Assembly: GCA_003427395.1 (NCBI GenBank)
Contig: BFEA01000286.1
Span: 1,595,857-1,628,431 of the forward strand
Source: Chara braunii
Lineage: Eukaryota; Streptophyta; Charophyceae; Charales; Characeae
Direction of reading: 5' to 3'
Length of the DNA: 32,575 nt
Each line of letters begins with the position of its first letter. Positions within the stretch are counted from its first letter, which is position 1. Made by a program: the position numbers and the translations under genes. Of this stretch, positions 1 to 7,499 are shown in pieces. A model generated the notes under the pieces. It searched no databases. It was not told the DNA's origin and worked only from the letters and a program-made list of their open reading frames with translations.

Positions 1-4
1 AAAG

Positions 5-36
<32 letters not shown>
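1..36. repeat. A-rich tract at window edge
   Basis: The window opens with an almost pure A run. It is most simply the poly(A) tail of a plus-strand retroposon whose body lies outside the window, but nothing else identifies the source. Confidence 0.6.
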
Positions 37-38
<2 letters not shown>

Positions 39-60
39 ACTGTGGGCAGTGTGGGGGAAA

Positions 61-250
61 TGCTCAATCTCAGGTCTGCATCTCAACAGTTCATGGGCGT
101 GCAACAGAAGGCTGAATTATGCCAATGGGCCGTATTTGCTATATCACCGGCCCCAGGTAATTCAGAATTATCTCATTCTGGTCATCTGATTGTATCTGGA
201 TTCGAACTTGGGTCTGTATTTCAACAGGTCGTGGGTGTGCAAAGTGGGCG
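61..250 (-). repeat. Two diverged tRNA-SINE-like fragments
   Basis: Two related blocks, about 68-106 and 195-248, share the pattern GGTCTG-ATYTCAACAG-TC-TGGG-GTGCAA. Both resemble the better preserved copy at 27862-27925. The second block holds GGATTCGAACT (199-209), the reverse complement of a near-perfect Pol III box B, so these read as minus-strand tRNA-derived SINE pieces. No convincing box A remains in either. Confidence 0.4.
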
Positions 251-265
251 GCCCGTTGGAATGCT

Positions 266-302
266 GTTGGCTTTTTGCCAACGGTCACGTGAAAAAGCCA
301 AC
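266..302 (+). other. Two mutually exclusive hairpins before an A-rich tail
   Basis: GTTGGC (266-271) pairs perfectly with GCCAAC (277-282) over a T5 loop. The longer GTTGGCTTTTT (266-276) pairs perfectly with AAAAAGCCAAC (292-302) around a 15-nt loop that includes CACGTG. Both stems use the same left arm, so only one can form. An A-rich tract with undetermined bases (309-326) follows, as at the 3' end of a retroposon. Confidence 0.45.
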
Positions 303-330
303 GTGTGAAAANNNGNNAAAAAAAGAACTA

Positions 331-623
331 CAAGAACCCGCCAAGTGGCGGGCAGAGGGAAATGTGGAACAGAAAGTCCCTCCCCTCCCGTTGCAGGCGC
401 CTCTTCTGATGGCCGTTTTTTTCTTTCTTAAAATGGCACATTCGTTTTTGTTTTTTTTCTGTTGTCCTTGTTTGTCGTTTGCTGGAATGCACAAAGCGTG
501 CAATCCTGGGAAGGTGCGCACGCGTTGAAAGGACAAGCCATGCCAATCTGCCAAAAACAAGGGAAAAAAACAACAGAAAACGAAACAAAATTGGTCCTGT
601 TGGAGAGAGGCCATACAGCTCGG
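331..623. other. No gene seen
   Basis: Non-coding looking DNA with T-rich and A-rich runs. Open frames crossing it in both directions have no recognisable domain and largely read homopolymers. Confidence 0.5.
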
Positions 624-727
624 CTCCACTACTCACCATATGCACAAAAGACAGAAAGTGTGGTGGTGTATCTTTCCATGTTGTAGCAGAAGATTCATTG
701 TCATTTTGCATTTGGTGAGTAGTGGAG
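624..727 (-). mobile_element. MITE-like element, perfect 15-bp terminal inverted repeats
   Basis: CTCCACTACTCACCA at 624-638 is the exact reverse complement of the segment at 713-727, giving a 104-bp element. Its interior, read on the minus strand, matches the core of the element at 8294-8423 (TGCAAAATGA-AATGAATCTTC ... ACATG-AAGATACAC). The two are therefore related copies in opposite orientation. No target-site duplication is obvious and no coding capacity is present. Confidence 0.75.
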
Positions 728-1138
728 GCAGGCCTAAAGCCCCCAGAGTCATTGTAGGCTCCCGTTCTGACAGGTGCTGTTTGTTTTTTTTTTTGTTTTG
801 TTTCGCTGTTTTCTTTTTGAGATAGGATCTTCTTTTTTCGATTTGTTTTCGGACTTTCTTCGTTTTGGGGGGCAACGTGGGGGGAAATGTAGTAATGTAC
901 TAAGCAGCCTATCCCCGGAAGATACGGGCGCATCTGATAGTGCACAGTTCGTTTGCTTTGAAACGAGTGCAGGGCGGGAAAAGAAAACTTAGGGCCTCCG
1001 TCCGGCCCTGTCTGGACGCCACATCTAAATCTTAAAAGAACGCCCAGCATTTTTCCACAGCGGCCCAAAATGGAAGAAAACGACCTGGGCTGCCTGAAAA
1101 AAAAATGGGCTAACCCCCATTTTCCCACCATCCCGACC
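728..1138. other. No gene seen
   Basis: T-rich then mixed sequence without a supported gene. The long minus-strand frame across 328-1131 is low-complexity in much of its length and shows no domain. Confidence 0.5.
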
Positions 1139-1207
1139 AGGATCCGGAAACCTGGACCGGACGCCGGACACCGGTCAGTCCGGATCCCTGTCCGGCTGTC
1201 CGGATCG
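1139..1207. repeat. CCGG-rich inverted-repeat cluster
   Basis: Within about 70 bp TCCGG/CCGGA occurs many times, including GATCCGG near the left end and CCGGATC at the right end. This gives several alternative short stems. It lies immediately upstream of a LINE 3' tail. Function unknown. Confidence 0.5.
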
Positions 1208-1209
1208 TA

Positions 1210-1420
1210 GCTATGGTCAAGACGGAGTAATCAATGCTGCTCAGGGGTCCTTCGGCCAGACGGAAGGAAGCGTGAGTGTGTCTTAATTGTTGTGTATAAT
1301 TCCGACTTGCCGGTGGAATAGAAACCGGACTGACACTCCCCAAAATAGAAGGAGCCTTTGTTAAAAAAAATAAAAAATAAAAAAAAAATAAAAAAAAAAT
1401 AATAATAATAAATAAAAAAA
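1210..1420 (+). mobile_element. LINE copy A: 3' UTR only, with A-rich tail
   Basis: The segment from about 1226 (GGAGTAATCAATGCTG) to GGAGCC near 1355 matches the 3' UTRs of the LINE copies ending at 2480, 20121 (minus) and 21193. It keeps the TCCTTC...GAAGGA hairpin and the CCGGT...ACCGG hairpin, then passes into an A-rich tail (1363-1420). The body is missing, so this is a severely 5'-truncated insertion. The left boundary is approximate. Confidence 0.75.
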
Positions 1421-2001
1421 TCCGCAGCATGCAATGGCTCCTAGCACACGCAGCCCTCCCGGTCAATGAATGGTTCCACAAAAGAAGGAAACACTCAGAC
1501 CCTGACAGCTCAGAACTTTGCGTTTTGTCCAACAACAACACACCAGAAGATATCCCCCACTGCCTCCTCTACTGTCCTGAAGCGAAATGGATCTGGGACA
1601 AAGTTCGGCAACCATGGTCCATCCTCTTTTCAGCGTCACCCCCAAACACTTCCCCTCTAACTATCCTACTCCTCTCTAATACTACCAGGAAGTTCAAAGG
1701 CAGCGAGGAAGTCTGGTTCAATCATCCCAGAAAACTGGCTCTATGGGTCATATGGAAACGCAGATGCACACAGACAATTGAAGGAGCAGAGGTGTCAAGG
1801 GAGGAAATGTCGACTCTTCTGATAAGCATGGTGGAGACCGAAATTCGGGCCAGATGGCGGAAAATATCCTCATCCAAGATGCAGAGACCAGAAAAGCACG
1901 CATTCAAAAGACGAACATTCCTGAGGAACTGGTTGTTAAAGGGCAAGATCGCCACCATAGGGGTCAACAGGCTGATATGGAAAAAGTGGCATCAAGTGTA
2001 G
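1420..2001 (+). pseudogene. LINE copy B: C-terminal end of ORF2 (zf-RVT-like region)
   Basis: The frame begins inside codons for KIRSMQWL right at the A-rich tail of copy A and runs to a TAG stop at 1999-2001. It matches the C-terminal part of the minus-strand LINE ORF2 at 21196-22111: SMQWL-(T/A)-AALPVN-W, CP/CK-EA-(K/E)-W, LWVIWKRRC versus LWAIWKERC. In L1-like plant LINEs this is the zinc-binding region after the RT. Here the second cysteine of the knuckle is serine (CVLS instead of CAVC). With no endonuclease or RT this copy cannot move itself. It is a dead 5'-truncated fragment whose coding frame stayed open for about 190 codons. Confidence 0.85.
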
Positions 2002-2480
2002 CCGCAAAGCAACGGAACACCATGTAATCTACGGAGGAGGAATAGTTCAATGAGCACAAGAACAAGCAGGGCAACGAGCAGGATACAATCAAGGGTTCAG
2101 ATTGGGAGAGGGGTCCCTCTTTAACGAAGACAAGGAGTGCGGTCCCTAGAAGGACAAATTGAGGCTTTAGTCTCAGACGGACAGACATCTCTCCCAGTTT
2201 CTCGTGCTTCAACGCCTATTCGACAGAACCAACAGGGTTTCTGAGAGGAAAACTAAGGCAGGGCAAGCTAACAGTCAATCCTCCCAAGCAGGAGTAATCA
2301 ATGCTGGTCAGGGTTCCTTCGGCCATACGGAAGGAAGTGTGAGTGTGTATGATAATGTATTCAATTTTGACTTGCCGGGGGAATAGGAACCAGACTGACG
2401 CTCACCAGAATGGATATGGCGCCAGGACCATAAGGACCTGTTTAAAAAAAGAAAAAAAGAAAAAAAAAAAGAAAGAAAGA
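2002..2480 (+). mobile_element. LINE copy B: 3' UTR and A-rich tail
   Basis: This follows directly on the ORF2 stop. It aligns with the other three LINE tails in the window over TCTCCCAGTTTCTCG, TCTGAGAGGAAAA, CAGTCAATCCTC, GGAGTAATCAATGCTG and CCAGGACCATAAGG. The UTR ends near 2443 and the A-rich tail with scattered G runs to about 2480. Because it is joined to its coding end, it shows that the shared 3' block belongs to this LINE family. Confidence 0.8.
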
Positions 2481-2488
2481 TAATGCTG

Positions 2489-2758
2489 TTACATTGCTGT
2501 ATTTTTTAAGTTGCTGATATTTTTTCTTGTTTCTATATTTCTAGAGTTCCGGACAAACGCATTTAATGCGGCGATAATGACATCCTTTGGATAGTCTAGC
2601 TGATTCAGTTCTTCAACAAGCAAACGTAAGACAAGAGGAACATCCTGTTCAATATATGTATTTGCCACAATGCGGTGGATTGTACCTATAATCGTGAGGA
2701 CTTTTGTCCTTACGGAACCCAGACTCCTGAAATGCCGCAGAGTGTGAAGAGAGCCCCT
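2489..2758 (-). pseudogene. Unidentified exon-like open frame, no start codon
   Basis: A 90-codon frame on the minus strand is open from an upstream TAA (2759-2761) to a TAA at 2489-2491 and has no usable ATG near its beginning. The translation looks like real protein: it contains LTIIGTIHRIVANTYIEQ, VPLVLRLLVEELNQLDYP and KDVIIAALNAFVRNSRN, with alternating hydrophobic and charged residues typical of packed helices. The pattern of helix, then -YP- then another helix recalls linker regions of reverse-transcriptase ORFs such as Penelope-like elements, but I cannot name the family. It could be an exon of an antisense gene or a fragment of another retroelement. Confidence 0.4.
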
Positions 2759-2995
2759 TTACCCCTCCTGGAGCGCAGTCTCATTCTTCATTCTCATGAA
2801 CGTACCTGCCACTTGCTTTCGATATTGTAGAAGGTCATCCGTCCACCATGGAGTATATCCTGCCTGTCAGCCTTTCGTCTTATCTGGAAAGAACTCATGG
2901 GCTCTCCTCTTCTCCTCCCACCTCCTTCGTTCACCCCCCCCCCCCCCGTCCTCTGTTCTGTGGGGGAAGCCATGACGGGCAACGACTTGTGTCCT

Positions 2996-3035
2996 TACTG
3001 GCCAGGGATCAAACCCCGGTCACCATAGTCATGGC
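2996..3035 (-). repeat. tRNA-like box B remnant
   Basis: The minus strand here reads GGGGTTTGATCCCTGG, matching the Pol III box B and T-arm of a tRNA. A CCAT...ATGG stem lies upstream where an anticodon arm would be. The acceptor and D arms are not recognisable, so this is at best a SINE or tRNA relic. Confidence 0.3.
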
Positions 3036-3690
3036 AAGAATGACAAAGAAACAGTGTGGTTGGAGTATGCCCAATATTTTTATTATATTGCAATTGCTGG
3101 GTTTTTAAGCCGGGCAGGTAGCTTGATTGCCCAGTAGGTTCTACACAAAGCTAGGGCGTGTGCAGAAATGTTGCAGGACTGGATGTCTTGTTCTGGCGAA
3201 AATTGTTGCCAGTCTGTTCATCAATTCATTCCAAGTATCTCAGAGTCGAGAAAAGTGTGGAAGCGTTCTGCTCGTCAGCAAGTGATGATGAGATGAGAGT
3301 GTAGTCATAGTGGCTTATTGTTCTCGAGAGACTGGGTCATTTTGATCCCTATTCGTTTGATCTTTCTCTCAGCTGTTGGGTTTTCAGAGGAACGTAATTT
3401 TCAATCCGTATCATCAAGTTTTTTGGCCGTGCACGATGACAAACAAGTTCTTGGAGCTTAGAAGCAAGCGTGTGTCATGACCTGTTCGATGCTAGTGAGC
3501 GCGAATGAGCATCAACTGGTTGGCCCCCCGCTGGCTGCTGTCTAGTGCCTCAGGGGAATGACATCTTCTTTCTGTTCTGTTGTATTTCACTTTACTGTCT
3601 TTCATAAACTGTTTTCTGATGCTTGACGGTGATAAGTAACCGGACTGTTGGGCACCACAGTAGATGGGGCATGTGTGTTTTGTGTTTTTA
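3036..3690. other. No gene seen
   Basis: Unique-looking sequence of balanced composition, presumably intronic to or upstream of the 5-oxoprolinase exon at 4490. I recognise no upstream exon of that gene here. Confidence 0.4.
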
Positions 3691-3980
3691 AAGAAAAAGA
3701 GGGGGGTTAAACCCCTTTAAGACTCCCCCCCCGGGTCCCCACCACCCACCAAAAAAAAAGACAACACTGATAGCCCGGATTTGGGCTGCTTTCAATGACG
3801 CAGAAACGTCCCATCGAAAGGGGGGGAAAAAAACTTTCCTGGACTTCCAACACACCCGGGTTGATCCAGGCAGGAGATCCCTCAGGTGAGTCGGGCAGCG
3901 GCTGTCCCGGGTAAACCCCTACGTTCTCAATTTTTTTATGATTTAAAAATTTAAAAATTAAAAAATATATATTTTATTAT
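3691..3980. other. Homopolymer-rich and AT-rich stretch
   Basis: It contains GGGGGGTTAAACCCC (an imperfect palindrome near 3700), a C-rich run, A9 and G7A7 tracts, and then an AT-only block (about 3930-3980). No gene or complete element is recognised. Confidence 0.5.
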
Positions 3981-4020
3981 TTTTTGCTTTGCTCGGAGGG
4001 GCTTAGCCCCCAACTTTCAC

Positions 4021-4092
4021 TCATCAGGATTCAAACTCATGTTCTGTTTGCTCACAGTCACACATGTGTACGATTCAGTCACATGGGCATGG
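4021..4092 (-). repeat. tRNA-SINE-like fragment
   Basis: On the minus strand AGTTTGAATCC (rc of 4027-4037) fits a Pol III box B. The upstream part (CCCATGTGACTGAATCGTAC ... GACTGTGAGC) aligns with the copy at 27862-27925 (CCATGTGGTTGGATGGTAC ... GAACTGTGGG). The box A position is weak. Confidence 0.45.
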
Positions 4093-4489
4093 TGAATCTA
4101 GTTATTTTGTGGTGGGACTGCCCTTACCTAGCCCGGTTGAGTTGGCATGTGGGATCTGCGCAGCCAGAGCCAGTCTGGGCACCAAGCTGAGAAACCTAGG
4201 AAAAAAAAAAAAAACAGCATAAAAACTTCAAAAAGTTGAAAAGAGTTTTTCTTCTGTGCAAAAAGGGAGAGAAATGCACAGGTAACATTGCATTCCCTTG
4301 TTCCCCATCTCTCCAACCCCTTAGTATCCGTTAGTATCACACAGATCTGTCTGTTTGATTCTTTTCTTTCTTCCTTTCCTTTTTTTGGTCCGTTGTCACA
4401 CCCAAAGCGGTCTGTTTGATTGTTCTGGTTTAACATGTTTCCTGTTTTCCCTTGTCCTGGGATTTGATCCATCTTGGTTTCTTGGGCAG

Positions 4490-4668
4490 GTAAGGTGCTT
4501 GTGCACCGGTACTGTGGCATTCTCAGTGCTTATGGAATGGGGCTAGCAGATGTTATGACTGACGCACTGGAGCCTTGCGCTCTGACATACAGCACAGAGG
4601 CAATGCAAGAAGTTCACTGCCGAGCAAAGGTCCTCACAACGAGGGTGATACAAGAGCTGCATGAGCAG
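4490..4668 (+). CDS. OXP1: 5-oxoprolinase, internal exon (hydantoinase A part)
   Basis: 5-Oxoprolinase is the cytosolic ATP-dependent enzyme of the gamma-glutamyl cycle that opens 5-oxoproline to glutamate. The exon follows a pyrimidine-rich acceptor (TTGGGCAG, ends 4489) and stops at a GTATGG donor (4669). It starts with two bases that complete a codon from an upstream exon, then encodes 59 codons: KVLVHRYCGILSAYGMGLAD, VMTDALEPCALTYSTEAMQE, and a helix ending VIQELHEQ. HRYCGILSAYGMGLADV is the family signature; human OPLAH has HRHSGLLSALGLALADV by recall. The next exon continues in frame at 6531. The preceding exon, which should carry the FGGAGGQHAC block, was not found in the window. No break is seen, so the gene looks alive. 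OPLAH is the animal name. Confidence 0.92.
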
Positions 4669-4772
4669 GTATGGTTTTGTGGAACAGCTTCACGGTTTTA
4701 CCGAATAAAAAAGATGCATTTTCTGATCTTAATATTCAATTAGCACCTTATGCGCTCCCCAAGGGAGGCAAA

Positions 4773-4895
4773 AAATTATGTAGCCTATCCCATGCCCTTG
4801 TAGATTGTGCCCCTGTTCATTCTGTGGGACACACAAGAAATTATGTAGCCTAGTCCATGCCCTTGTAGATGGTGCCCCTGTTCATTCTGTGGGAC
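4773..4895. repeat. 65-bp tandem duplication
   Basis: Two copies beginning AAATTATGTAGCCTA at 4773 and 4838 run head to tail and differ at only a few bases (CCC/GTCC, ATTG/ATGG). Identity ends at GGGAC (4895). No element ends are seen. Confidence 0.85.
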
Positions 4896-5153
4896 TGCTT
4901 TTGCATTCTGGCCAGGTTGAGGACTTACTTATTGCTGGCGAGGTGGGAGGGCTTTAAGGATGGCTGCTTATCGGCCAATCCTAGCTTTGAATTACCCTCC
5001 AAAGTTTAAAGACAAGGGTCTCCCCTTTAATGGAAAAAAAGGAATGCAAGAAATCAATGAAGATGAAGAACTCCGAAAAAAAAATAAAAAATCAACAAAC
5101 TAAGAGGGAGAGTGTGGTTTAGGGTAGTCGTATGGTCTCTTTTGACAGAGAAT

Positions 5154-5162
5154 GATTGACAT
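5154..5162 (+). repeat. Left target-site duplication of U2 retroposon
   Basis: GATTGACAT here is repeated exactly at 6433-6441, just after the A-rich tail. Five bases (CTTGC) separate it from the U2 5' end, so the duplication may originally have been longer. Confidence 0.7.
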
Positions 5163-5167
5163 CTTGC

Positions 5168-5203
5168 ATACCTTTCTCGGCCTTTGACGAAGATCAAGTG
5201 TAG
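5168..5203 (+). pseudogene. U2 snRNA retrocopy, 5' part
   Basis: U2 is the spliceosomal RNA that pairs with the intron branch site. This part matches the U2 5' end: ATACCTTTCTCGGCC, then AAGATCAAGTGTAG. Stem-loop I is damaged, because the CGGCC-TTTT-GGCT hairpin has become CGGCC-TTTGACGA. The copy breaks off inside the branch-site-recognition sequence GTAGTA, where a TG...CA element has inserted, and continues at 6237. No snRNA promoter element was identified upstream. With the flanking direct repeat and A-tail this is a retroposed copy, not a working gene. Confidence 0.85.
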
Positions 5204-6232
5204 TGCAATTAACCCAGTCAGGAAGAAAGCTCAACAATGTCGAAGTACAGAATGTCTCAGCACAGTTTCAATGTCTCCAATCGTACAAGTAATCAAGAGT
5301 CCAATGTCAAGTAACCAGAGAAGAGAGTGATAGGAGGGAGATTAGACTGAGAGGGTGGAAGAGAAAGTAACCATCAGCTTCAGCAGATAGATCTCCCGCT
5401 TGGTCCACTCCTCCTTCGGGCATCTCCTACTCGCCACGGCACCAGACAGTTTTCTCTGACACACACTTACATCGAACAGATCTCAACATGGCGCGCACGG
5501 CTCAGACTCCTTCTGAAGACAGCAGAGCGCAATGTCGACACGATCGTGAACAGGTAAGCTCTCCTTTCTCCACTCGACCAATCTCACAGCCCTGATCCTC
5601 CTCCTCCTCGCCAATACCATATCAATGTCGTAGACAGTGTGGTGAGAGCCACGTCAGCAATAATCAAGAAGTGAGCTGGCGTAGATAGAAGATGGCGCCA
5701 GCGCAGTAGCAGTCTCACGTCGCCGTCCAATATCAAGCCAGTGGCCAGCCAGCGCCGTGCATCAAGTGCAAGACTGAATGTAGGTCAGCAGGGGCTGGGT
5801 CCAACTTACAGTGTTGACTTGAGGTTGACCAGCCTCCGGTCTCTCGGATACGACGGCCCAGATTGACCCACAATCATTGGCCTGGATCACATACAGTTGC
5901 AGATTCCCACTTGGACCGGATTCTTGACAGATACCTGCAAACAGCCAAGTGTAGGGGTGTGATTGGTGGCCTGGGCTGGGTCCGTGTTGACTTTGACTCG
6001 TGGGCCTGAATTTCCGAGCTGCTGTTGACCTTTGACTTTCCTTGGTCAGCTGCCGCACGTAGGGCTTCTGAAGCCCATTTTTGAGGCCTTGCTTCGGTAC
6101 CCACAGCGGGTGGCCTTTGTTCAGCCTGTTTCTTGACATGGGGTGTGGCCGCTGGCCCCTGATTCGGCCCTTTAGACCGAGGTGACGACCTGTGGCTTAC
6201 AACTACAGCGTGATATGAGCTGAGTTATTACA
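5204..6232. mobile_element. Probable solo LTR inserted in U2 copy
   Basis: The insert begins TGCAATTAAC and ends GTTATTACA, imperfect inverted ends of the TG...CA type. It is flanked by GTAG on both sides (5200-5203 and 6233-6236). Removing it with one GTAG restores a continuous U2 match. The 1029-bp length, TG...CA ends, 4-bp target duplication and absence of any coding domain fit a solo LTR left by LTR-LTR recombination. The gypsy LTR at 8799 also begins TGCAAT and also has a 4-bp duplication, which suggests a related chromovirus family. I could not align the interiors convincingly, and orientation is unknown. Confidence 0.7.
5488..5553 (+). other. Possible short leader exon inside the LTR-like element
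   Basis: An ATG in good context (AACATGGCG) opens 22 codons that end exactly at CAG|GTAAGC, a strong splice donor. No partner exon is identified. It may be chance, or a cryptic start exon carried by the LTR. Confidence 0.25.
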
Positions 6233-6236
6233 GTAG

Positions 6237-6400
6237 TATCTGTTCTGTAAGTTTAATATCTGATCTGTGGTCCGTTGGGCCACAACGATATTAATTTTTT
6301 TTTTGTCGGGTGTCGGAGGGGTCACAGGGGTAGGCTTGCCTGCTCGACCCCTCCAGCGTTGCCTTCATATTGCACTGCAGTGAGGTGTTCCACAGCCGTC
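6237..6400 (+). pseudogene. U2 snRNA retrocopy, 3' part
   Basis: It resumes U2 at TATCTGTTCTGTAAG and TTTAATATCTGAT. It keeps the arm AATATC...GATATT around TGTGGTCCGTTGGGCCACA (6266-6284), an Sm-like site AAT10G (6293-6305), a perfect 9-bp stem III (GGAGGGGTC 6315-6323 with GACCCCTCC 6346-6354), and a stem-IV-like hairpin whose loop holds ATTGCACTGCAG (about 6362-6385). Stem IIa is lost because the usual ATCAG partner of CTGAT is absent. Joined to the 5' part the copy is about 200 nt, the normal size of U2. The 3' end is approximate. Confidence 0.85.
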
Positions 6401-6432
6401 TAAAAAGAAACGAAAAACAATACAAAAAAAAC
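6401..6432 (+). repeat. A-rich tail of U2 retroposon
   Basis: TAAAAAGAAACGAAAAAC and then a further A-run follow the U2 3' end and abut the right copy of GATTGACAT. Genomic snRNA genes do not have such a tail, whereas LINE-mobilised copies do. Confidence 0.7.
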
Positions 6433-6441
6433 GATTGACAT
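6433..6441 (+). repeat. Right target-site duplication of U2 retroposon
   Basis: An exact second copy of GATTGACAT (left copy at 5154-5162). Confidence 0.7.
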
Positions 6442-6530
6442 TGACCAGTCACAGCACTGCAAACAACAATGTAGTATTTACTATTTACTGCTTTGTTTTG
6501 GGTGTGATGGCTGCCTTCTATTTCTGACAG

Positions 6531-6584
6531 GGGTTCAAGGACAAAGACATCGAAACTCAGCTACTGCTTAACTTGCGTTACCAG
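6531..6584 (+). CDS. OXP1: 5-oxoprolinase, 18-codon internal exon
   Basis: This micro-exon lies between acceptor TTTCTGACAG and donor GTTGGT. It is phase 0 at both ends and encodes GFKDKDIETQLLLNLRYQ. It continues the ELHEQ helix of the exon at 4490-4668 and supplies the family's (E/L)QGF...DI-TE-(Y/F)L-LRYQ segment. The next exon at 19639 supplies GTDTAIMV, so LRYQ|GTD, a conserved stretch of 5-oxoprolinases, is split by a 13-kb intron. The peptide reads cleanly and the flanks change to non-coding at once, so I regard the exon as genuine despite its size. Confidence 0.9.
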
Positions 6585-6870
6585 GTTGGTTGGATGATTA
6601 CAACTCTTGGATTTTCTTAGAGCTTTTACATGTAAAAGTTGACATTAATTACATGGCTTACTTACACATGGAGTAAATCCACAAAATTTTGTCATTTTCT
6701 GCAATTCATTGGGCATTGAGTTAGTAAAGTGTATCACACAAGTGGTTACATTTGAAATTTGAACGAGTTTCAAATTCATCACTCAGTTGACCACACGGGT
6801 TTAATTCAAGTTTATGAAAGAGAGAAGGCAGAGAAAAGAGAGAAGGTCACACAGCCTGGTCAGGAAGAAA
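6585..6870. other. Intron sequence, nothing recognised
   Basis: AT-leaning sequence with no element ends or coding features. Confidence 0.5.
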
Positions 6871-6872
6871 AA

Positions 6873-6983
6873 CTACCGTCTTCCCCCGAATAGAACATAT
6901 GGTCATTATAGCCGTATTTGGCTCACCTTTGAGTCCAGATGCAGTGAAAATGAACGTACGGTGTATTCGGGGGAAGAAGGTAG
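6873..6983. mobile_element. MITE with TA target duplication
   Basis: CCGTCTTCCCCCGAATA (from 6876) and the reverse complement of the right end (to 6980), CCTTCTTCCCCCGAATA, agree at 16 of 17 bases. Weaker inverted similarity continues inward. Each end is flanked by TA (6874-6875, 6981-6982), the target duplication of Tc1/mariner-type transposases. The 105-bp core has no coding capacity, so it would need an autonomous partner elsewhere. Confidence 0.75.
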
Positions 6984-7499
6984 GAGGTCAAAGAGAAAGA
7001 ACAGAGGGAATAAATTTTGAGATGTCAAACACACCGCGAGAAGCCACAAAAGCCATCACAAACATTATGTGTCCAAGCGGCATTACATCACCACCAACAA
7101 CATCAGTCACATCACCAGCGTCCCTTCCCACCAGCCCCTCTCGTTCTTCAACACCCCTTCTTCTTCCCTAAGACATCCATGTCTTTTTTTCCCCTCTTTC
7201 AAGGAAGCAAGGCTCCTTTGTATTGGTGGGAGTGGCGCCGGCTAGAAACCGTGTCCAGCATTCCAATATGAATGTATCGGAAAATTAAACCCACACACTT
7301 CCCTGAATTACAGCCTGACGAACCCTGAAAAGATTGATACAAACAAACTCAGGCACCTTGGCCAGGCACTAGTAGCATTATTGGTGTGAGTTTTTAATTT
7401 CAGTAGTGTTTTTTAAGCTATGGCTAACATGGCGGAGTGGGGGGACCGGGTGGGGCAGGGCGTGCCAGAGCGAGGCCCGAAGGGCGGGTTGCGGAGCAG
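6984..7499. other. Intron sequence, nothing recognised
   Basis: Mixed-composition sequence. Short open frames have no recognisable product. Confidence 0.5.

Larger units (their letters stand above)
4669..6530 (+). other. 5-oxoprolinase intron with nested insertions
   Basis: GT (GTATGG) to AG (TTTCTGACAG). This 1862-bp intron holds a 65-bp tandem duplication and a U2-derived retroposon containing an LTR-like insertion. Most of the intron is thus acquired sequence. Confidence 0.85.

Noticed and set aside
328-1131. 267-codon minus-strand frame
   Set aside because: It runs through poly(A/T) and undetermined bases and a MITE-like element; no recognisable protein.
5168-6400. A functional U2 snRNA gene
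   Set aside because: Stem-loop I and stem IIa are degraded, the branch-recognition sequence is interrupted, and the A-tail with direct repeats indicates a retrocopy.
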